Below, one piece after another: positions 57,483 to 62,338 of a stretch of DNA of 62,338 nt. Each line of letters opens with the position of its first letter. Position 1 is the stretch's first letter. The position numbers and the translations under genes were made by a program. The stretch comes from Candidatus Eremiobacterota bacterium (GTDB taxonomy: Bacteria > Vulcanimicrobiota > Vulcanimicrobiia > Vulcanimicrobiales > Vulcanimicrobiaceae), in NCBI GenBank assembly GCA_019235885.1, contig JAFAKB010000010.1, positions 1-62,338 on the forward strand, given 5' to 3'. The notes under the pieces were generated by a model that saw only the letters and a program-made list of their open reading frames with translations, searched no databases and was not told the origin of the DNA.

Positions 57483-58406
57483 TCAGCCCGGCGGCGGCGC
57501 CTTGGCGAGAAAGGTGCGGATCGCCGCGTAGAACGGGGTCGGGTTTTCGACCCACGGAAAATGGCCCGAGTCGGGGATCATCACCTTCGTCGCGCGCGGG
57601 AAGAGCGCGTCGAGCTGCGCTTCGGCGGCGCGCGAGGGATCGTCGGTGCCGAAGACGAGGAGCACCGGGATCGTCGCGTTGCGCAGCGCGTCGTTTACGT
57701 CGTAGTGCTTCGAGATGTCGGCGAACATCGCGCGGCTGACGTCCGCGTTCGCGTAGTGCTGCGGCATCGCCGCGGCGTAGGCGACGCCTTTCGCGTGATC
57801 GTGGAAATAGCCCGGCAGGATCGCGCGCAGCGAGCCTTGGCCGCCGCTCTGCTGCGTCGCGTCGGCGGCGTTCTTGTCCGCGTCGGTGAGGCGCGCCTCG
57901 ATGATCTGGCCGAACGCCTTCGCGAACGTCGGATCGGGTCCGCCCGGATCGAGCAGCGCCAGCGACGCGACGTTGTTCCCGTGCGCGGCGGCGTACGCCA
58001 TCGAGAGCATCGCGCCCCACGAGTGGCCGAGCAGCGAGAGGCGCGTCTGGCCCAGCGCGGTGCGCAGGGCGTCCAGATCGGCGACCGCGCCGGCGACGGT
58101 GGCCTGCGAGCCGTCGCCGAACGCGGCGCGCGAGGCGCCCGTACCGCGCTGGTCGAGGACGACCACTGTGCGCTCGCGCGACAGCTCGACCGCGATCGGA
58201 TCGACGTAGGCCGATTCGAGTCCGGGGCCGCCGCTGAGCAGCACGTGGATCGGGCCCGTCTCGCCGAAGCGCCGGTAGCTCAGCGTGCCGCCGGTGACGG
58301 GGAAGGTGCGGACGGCCGGATCGGCGGCTCGGACCTTGCCCGCGGTTGCGGCGCCGGCCGACGCGGCGGCGGCCGATGCGGCGGCGAGAAAACGACGACG
58401 GTTCAT
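57483..58406 (-). CDS. Tat-exported proline iminopeptidase-like alpha/beta hydrolase
   Basis: A 307-residue S33 peptidase homologue. The signal NRRRFLAAASAAAASAGAAT carries the twin-arginine RRRFL motif. LLSGGPGLESAYVDPIA (oxyanion HGGPG-type), DQRGTGAS, LLGHSWGAMLSMAYA (nucleophile Ser), VFGTDDPSRA (Asp) and SGHFPW (His) are as in proline iminopeptidases. It should act in the periplasm, removing N-terminal Pro or a similar group. Confidence 0.88.
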   Translation of the reverse strand: MNRRRFLAAASAAAASAGAATAGKVRAADPAVRTFPVTGGTLSYRRFGETGPIHVLLSGGPGLESAYVDPIAVELSRERTVVVLDQRGTGASRAAFGDGSQATVAGAVADLDALRTALGQTRLSLLGHSWGAMLSMAYAAAHGNNVASLALLDPGGPDPTFAKAFGQIIEARLTDADKNAADATQQSGGQGSLRAILPGYFHDHAKGVAYAAAMPQHYANADVSRAMFADISKHYDVNDALRNATIPVLLVFGTDDPSRAAEAQLDALFPRATKVMIPDSGHFPWVENPTPFYAAIRTFLAKAPPPG

Positions 58407-58483
58407 GCCCCGGGCTCCTTCGCGGCGAGAACGTTCCCGGCCGACGGGCGGATGTTCCTCGGTGCCGCGGCGAAGGGGGCGGC

Positions 58484-58840
58484 ATGGGCTTTCTGATCCG
58501 GCTCGTCGTCAACGCGATTGCGCTGATCGCCGTCGCGTACGTCGTGCCGGGGATCCACGTCAGCGGGATCGGCGGCGCGCTGATCGCCGCGCTGATCCTG
58601 GGGATCGTGAACGCGATCTTGCGGCCGATCCTTATCATCCTGAGCTTGCCGCTCGAGCTGCTCACGCTGGGATTGTTCACGCTCGTCATCAACGCGCTGC
58701 TGTTCTGGCTGGTCGGCGCGCTGCATGTCGGACTGGACGTCGCCGGGTTCTGGCCGGCGTTCTGGGGCGCGATCGTGATGGCGATCGTGTCGTGGATTCT
58801 TTCGCTGCTCACGCGCGGGCCCGAAAGGCGGCGCGCGTAG
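58484..58840 (+). CDS. Phage holin family 4-like membrane protein
   Basis: A 118-residue protein with four transmembrane segments (LVVNAIALIAVAYVVPGI, IAALILGIVNAILRPILIIL, LGLFTLVINALLFWLVG and WGAIVMAIVSWILSLL). This is the mycobacterial four-TMS holin (YvlD) family, mostly chromosomal and not phage-borne. ATG follows a GGGGGC. The stop overlaps the next GTG by 1 bp. Confidence 0.88.
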   Translation: MGFLIRLVVNAIALIAVAYVVPGIHVSGIGGALIAALILGIVNAILRPILIILSLPLELLTLGLFTLVINALLFWLVGALHVGLDVAGFWPAFWGAIVMAIVSWILSLLTRGPERRRA

Positions 58841-59187
58841 TGGAACGGACGCAGAAGTTGTTGAGCATCGCGCTCGCCGTGCTGGCGATCGACGGTTGCG
58901 CGCTTCCCGTGCTCGCGGCACCGGAGCTGCCGGAACGGACGCCGACGCCGGCACCGCGCGGCTCGTCGTCGATGACCACGCATAATTCGACGATGCATCA
59001 CTCGTTCTCGCATCACTTCACGCACCATGCGGCCGGCATCGTGGCCGGTTCGGCCGCCGCGGCCGCAGCGGCCGCGGCAGCGCAGAAGAAAAACGGCAAG
59101 GGCAAGAACGGCAAGTCCGGCAAAGGCGGCAAAGGCGGCAAGGGCGGCGGCTTCGGTCATGCGGGAGCGCACGGCGGCGGCGGCTGA
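58840..59187 (+). CDS. Exported His/Ala/Gly/Lys-rich protein
   Basis: A 115-residue protein with GTG start and signal peptide (RTQKLLSIALAVLAIDGCAL, cleavage near VLAAPEL). The mature part has a His/Ser cluster (HHSFSHHFTHHAAG), an Ala run and a Gly/Lys tail (KNGKGKNGKSGKGGK). The His-rich part may bind metal. Low-complexity; no family. Its end overlaps the next gene by 29 bp in another frame. Confidence 0.65.
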   Translation: MERTQKLLSIALAVLAIDGCALPVLAAPELPERTPTPAPRGSSSMTTHNSTMHHSFSHHFTHHAAGIVAGSAAAAAAAAAAQKKNGKGKNGKSGKGGKGGKGGGFGHAGAHGGGG

Positions 59188-60346
59188 GCCGGTCGCGTTC
59201 TGGGAGCACTTCGAAGGGCATCCGTACGCGCTGCCCGACCCCGTCGTGCTGGACGCGGCGGAGATCGACGCGATTCGCGCCGCAGCGCGCGACGCGTGGT
59301 CGGTATTCGCGCGCGTCGCAGAGCTGTTGCGCGCACTGCCGGACGACGGCTTGGAGGCGCTGGGGATTCCCGCGGCGGCGTTCGGCGTCGTCCGCATGCG
59401 CGACCTGCGCGCCGGGGAGACGCTGGTCGGGCGGTTCGACTTTCTGCGCGAGAACGGCGCGTACCGTGTCGTCGAGCTGAACGCGGAGACGCCGTTCTTC
59501 ATCGTGGAGTCGTTTGTGGAGAACGGGTTGCGCGTGCGCGCACGCGGGTTGCGCGATCCGAACGAGGACGAGCGCGCGCGGCTCGGCGAGGCGCTCGCTG
59601 CGGCGGTGCAGCCGCTCGGCGCGGACGCGCGGGTCGGCGTCGTGGCGACGAACGTCTACCGCGAAGACGTCGGGACGGCGTGCTTCTTGCGCGATCTGCT
59701 GGCCGAGCGAATCGAGGCCGAGGTGGTGTTCGTTCCGGTGCACGAGCTGGCCGTCGAGGACGGCGTCGTGCTGGATGCGCGCGGGCCGCTCGACGTGCTG
59801 TACCGGTGCTATCCGCTGGAGCACTTCGCTGCCGATCCCGGCGGGCCGGCGCTGTTCGACGCGGTCGCGCGCGGTGCGTGCCGGCTGCTGAATCCGCCCT
59901 CGGCGCTGTTGCTGCAGTCCAAAGCCGCGCAAGCGCTGATCTGGGGACTGTACGAGCGCGGCGAGTTCTTTGGCGAGGCGGAGCGCGCCGCGATCGCGCG
60001 CACGTTCTTGCCCACGTATCTCGATCGCCCCGACGACGGTGCGGCGTACGTGCGCAAGCCGGTGCTGGGACGCGAGGGGATCGGCGTCGCGATCCTCGAC
60101 GGCGCCGGCGCGGAGGTCGCGCACGGCGAGCGGGCCGTTCCGGCGATCGCCGAGCAGCCGGTCGTGTACCAGCGCTACGTCCGTGCGCCGCGGCGCCGCG
60201 TGCGCCGCGCCGACGGCCTCGAGGTGGACGGCGAGGAGCTGACGACGTGCTTCGTCGTCGCCGGCCGGCCCAGCGCGGTCGGGATGCGGATCGGCGGGCC
60301 GGTGACCGATTCGTGGAGCTATTTCGCGCCGGTCGGTGTTCGATGA
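59159..60346 (+). CDS. Glutathionylspermidine synthase-like ATP-grasp protein
   Basis: A 395-residue protein of the GSP_synth (preATP-grasp) family: GRFDFLRENGAYRVVELNAETPFFIVES near residues 85-115, DVLYRCYPLEHFAADPGG near 210, LNPPSALLLQSKAAQALIWGL near 245, and KPVLGREGIGVAI near 300 with the ATP-binding Gly-rich loop. Relatives join peptides or polyamines by ATP-driven ligation; the amidase half of E. coli Gss is absent. Substrate unknown. ATGA overlap with pyrD. Confidence 0.8.
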   Translation: MRERTAAAAEPVAFWEHFEGHPYALPDPVVLDAAEIDAIRAAARDAWSVFARVAELLRALPDDGLEALGIPAAAFGVVRMRDLRAGETLVGRFDFLRENGAYRVVELNAETPFFIVESFVENGLRVRARGLRDPNEDERARLGEALAAAVQPLGADARVGVVATNVYREDVGTACFLRDLLAERIEAEVVFVPVHELAVEDGVVLDARGPLDVLYRCYPLEHFAADPGGPALFDAVARGACRLLNPPSALLLQSKAAQALIWGLYERGEFFGEAERAAIARTFLPTYLDRPDDGAAYVRKPVLGREGIGVAILDGAGAEVAHGERAVPAIAEQPVVYQRYVRAPRRRVRRADGLEVDGEELTTCFVVAGRPSAVGMRIGGPVTDSWSYFAPVGVR

Positions 60347-61416
60347 TCTTGGTGTTCGATCCGTACTGGCTGGCCAAGCCGTTCCTGCATTGCCTCGATC
60401 CGGAGGACGCTCACGAGCTGACGCTGCGCGCGCTCGAAGCGAACGTCGTGCCGTGGCAGCCGCGCGGCGACGATCCGGTGCTCGCGACGACGCTGTTCGG
60501 GCGCGCGCTGCCGAACCCGGTCGGGTTGGCGGCGGGGTTCGACAAGAACGCGCGCGTCTACGAGCGGATGGGGATGCACGGGTTTGGGTTCGTGGAGGTC
60601 GGCGGCGTTACGCCGCTGCCGCAAGCCGGCAATCCGCGCCCGCGCGTCTTCCGGCTGCCCGAAGACGGCGCGGTGATCAACCGGCTCGGCTTTCCGAACG
60701 AAGGCGCTTCAGCGATCGAAGCGCGCTTGAAGCGCAAGGGGCGTACCGACGGCATCGGGCTCGGCATCAACTTAGCGTCGAACGCCGAGAGCGCCGATCC
60801 GGCCGACGACTTCGTGCAGCTTGCGCGCACGTTCGCGCGTTACGCGGACTATCTGACGCTGGACGTCTCGTGCCCGAACACCGCGAACGGCCTGGTGTTT
60901 CTCGATCCCGTGCGGCTCTCCAATCTGCTCGTGCGGTTGGCGGCGGTCGAATGGGAATCAGCGCGTCCCGCACTGGTCGCGAAGCTCTCGCCCGACGTCG
61001 ACGACGTGCTGCTGCAGCGGCTCGTCGCGACGCTGCTCGACGCGCGCATCGACGGGATCATTGTGGCGAACACGACGCGCGCGCGGGCGGCCGATCTGCG
61101 CAGCGCGCACGCGAGCGAAGCCGGCGGGCTTTCGGGGACGCCGCTCTTCGCGCCTTCGACCGCGCTGCTGGCGCGCGTGCGCGAGCTGAGCGGCGGAACG
61201 GTGCCGCTGATCGGCGTCGGCGGGATCGCGAGCGGCGCCGACGCGTACGCGAAGGTTCGCGCCGGCGCGAGCGCGGTACAGCTCTACACCGGATTGATTT
61301 ATGCCGGCACGGGGCTCATCACGCGGATCAAGCGCGAGCTCGCGGCGCTGCTGCGGCGCGACGGGTTCGCCTCGGTCGCGGAGGCGGCGTCGGCCGTCGC
61401 GGCGCCGGCTACTTGA
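60343..61416 (+). CDS. pyrD: Dihydroorotate dehydrogenase (quinone), class 2
   Basis: A 357-residue class 2 enzyme of pyrimidine synthesis, membrane-associated and quinone-linked. NPVGLAAGFDKNARVYERM, VEVGGVTPLPQAGNPRPRVFRLPEDGAVINRLGFPNEG in two parts, SCPNTANG with the catalytic Ser-containing loop of class 2, and IGVGGIASGADAYAKVRAGASAVQLYTG are all present. ATG overlaps the upstream stop. The following minus-strand gene ends inside its last codons. Confidence 0.96.
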   Translation: MILVFDPYWLAKPFLHCLDPEDAHELTLRALEANVVPWQPRGDDPVLATTLFGRALPNPVGLAAGFDKNARVYERMGMHGFGFVEVGGVTPLPQAGNPRPRVFRLPEDGAVINRLGFPNEGASAIEARLKRKGRTDGIGLGINLASNAESADPADDFVQLARTFARYADYLTLDVSCPNTANGLVFLDPVRLSNLLVRLAAVEWESARPALVAKLSPDVDDVLLQRLVATLLDARIDGIIVANTTRARAADLRSAHASEAGGLSGTPLFAPSTALLARVRELSGGTVPLIGVGGIASGADAYAKVRAGASAVQLYTGLIYAGTGLITRIKRELAALLRRDGFASVAEAASAVAAPAT

Positions 61417-61898
61417 CGCCGCGGAAGAGGAACGAGCCGCCGATCTTGTGCGCCATCACGTGGATGTCGCCGCGCATCGAGCGCAGGTCGCCGTCCAGCG
61501 AACGCATCGCGCCGGAGACCGTGCGCAGCTGACGGTCCATGTCGCCGAGCTTCGACTGCGTCGTGCCGAGCTGGATCAGTGCCGTTTCGAGATGCGCGTT
61601 CGTCGCGTCGAGCTTCGCGTTCGTGCCGTCGAGGGTGAGCTGGCATCCCGGCGAGCCGGCGGTCGGCGGTGTCCAGTCGCCGCTGCATCGGGGTCAGGCG
61701 GTCGAGCTTGCGGCTGATGTCGTCGAGCGCATTGAGCTTCTGGCCCATCGCGGTGAGCTGGCCGTTCATCGTGTGCAGGTTCGAGAGCGCGTCGACCGTC
61801 GCAGCTGAGGCCGCCGCCAAGACTGCGGCTGCCGCCACCGCGGCGGTGAAGACGAGGGGCCGCTCGCGCCGTGCCGGGCGCTCTGCCGTTGCTACCAT
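61409..61898 (-). pseudogene. Membrane-anchored coiled-coil-like protein, one frameshift
   Basis: ATG at 61898. The N-terminus has a membrane anchor (LVFTAAVAAAAVLAAASAATV) and then heptad-like LNALDDISRKLDRLTPMQRRL. At about 61640-61646 one extra C breaks the frame. Dropping it continues as QLTLDGTNAKLDATNAHLET, LIQLGTTQSKLGDMDRQLRTV and ends IGGSFLFRGVK with TAG at 61409. The restored protein is about 162 residues. Either a recent mutation or a sequencing error. Convergent with pyrD, 8-bp overlap. Confidence 0.7.
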
Positions 61899-61980
61899 AA
61901 TGTGGTATGGATGCCCGGGAACCGTGAAGGAAGGATGAAGAGCAGGCAGGCGCGCGCATCCGGCGGCTTGCCCGGTGTGT

Positions 61981-61986
61981 TATAGT
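61981..61986 (+). promoter_or_regulatory. -10 element of the tmRNA gene
   Basis: TATAGT about 30 bp before the mature tmRNA 5' end. No convincing -35 at normal spacing was seen. Confidence 0.4.
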
Positions 61987-62015
61987 ACGTGCTGGTCCAC
62001 TTCGGACTCGCTCGA

Positions 62016-62338
62016 GGGGCTGAGTAGTCTCGACGGGGAGATCCGTGGCCGACGTAAGCAGGCGGAGTTGTGAGCCCTCCTAAAACGATCACAAGCGTTT
62101 ACACGCGAACAACGAATACGCTCTGGCTGCCTAACTTAAGTTAGCAACCACCGTCCGGAGGAGGTCGCCGAAGCCGTCCTCCAGGCGGTCAACAAGTTCG
62201 GCTAGGACGCGGAGACCGTTCCGAGAGGCGTCCGAAACTCAACCGGAACTGCGACGCGGCTGATTCCTGTACCGAGAAGCTGACGCGCCTAAGACAAAAT
62301 CGGCACTGAGCCTGGAGAAAGCGGCGGTCCGGCTTTTC
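62016..62338 (+). ncRNA. ssrA: tmRNA (3' end outside window)
   Basis: Begins GGGGCTGAGTAGTCTCGACGGGG, in the usual one-piece tmRNA form; the 5' tRNA-like part GGGGCTGA is diagnostic. The tag frame at 62106-62135 reads GCG AAC AAC GAA TAC GCT CTG GCT GCC TAA, giving ANNEYALAA with the C-terminal LAA degradation signal. Pseudoknot-rich sequence continues to the window edge. The T arm and CCA end are not yet reached. It rescues stalled ribosomes with SmpB. Confidence 0.95.

Noticed and set aside
58484-58840. Holin-like and GH25 genes as a prophage lysis cassette.
   Set aside because: The holin family is commonly chromosomal, the genes are on opposite strands, and no other phage genes are present.

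Overview
This window is GC-rich, tightly packed bacterial chromosome. Genes often overlap by 4 bp (GTGA or ATGA junctions) and GTG or TTG starts are common. A Tat/Sec signal-peptide set, an outer-membrane-type secretin, hopanoid-modification genes (hpnI, hpnK), a class 2 dihydroorotate dehydrogenase and diaminopimelate epimerase point to a diderm bacterium. The overall style would suit the Eremiobacterota/Vulcanimicrobiota (WPS-2) or a similar environmental phylum. That placement is inference from gene content only.

Layout. 1-3535: end of a phenylacetate/aromatic-acid-like operon (paaN tail, paaI, a feruloyl-CoA-synthetase-like protein with a worn ATP loop, a ROK protein). 3541-13381: housekeeping (pheA, dppA-type D-aminopeptidase, TPR protein, SprT-like protease, DsrE-like, TauE/SafE, efp, plsY, der, PEGA protein, miaB). 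13521-15564: hopanoid glycosyltransferase and deacetylase. 15743-23907: repair and RNA block mutS - Uma2 - mutL - miaA - hfq - dapF - radical SAM, with several coupled junctions. 23904-29438: accessory genes, including a GDPH-motif protein, an SDR oxidoreductase with a 57-residue Cys-rich partner, a short peptide plus radical SAM/SPASM enzyme (a probable RiPP system), an orphan Imm8-type immunity protein, Uma2 and an AbiEii-like nucleotidyltransferase. 29455-32836: two TrkA-type proteins, tRNA-Pro(CGG) with a hairpin terminator, a secreted protein, a Clp_N-only protein and DedA.

32837-49820 is an accessory region that looks acquired and scarred. It holds an IS3-family remnant with an end repeat, a broken RHS tail, candidate immunity genes, a 1659-residue secreted RHS protein, a divergent secretin, an M4 metalloprotease, a Mrr-like nuclease and unknown genes. 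It ends in a 112-bp scar in which the 3' end of trkA is fused to the 3' end of dedA. These are the two ends of the 29455-32836 block, with the interior missing.

49940-54538 is the strongest candidate for a specialised system: a LuxR-type ATPase regulator divergent from a split borosin-like module. That module has a precursor with a borosin-binding-like region, an alpha-N-methyltransferase with the Y-x5-R-x3-Y catalytic spacing, and an unknown accessory protein. 54735-61898 returns to housekeeping (uvrC, GH25, S33 peptidase, small membrane and secreted proteins, glutathionylspermidine-synthase-like, pyrD, a frameshifted coiled-coil-like gene). The window ends inside a tmRNA gene whose tag reads ANNEYALAA.
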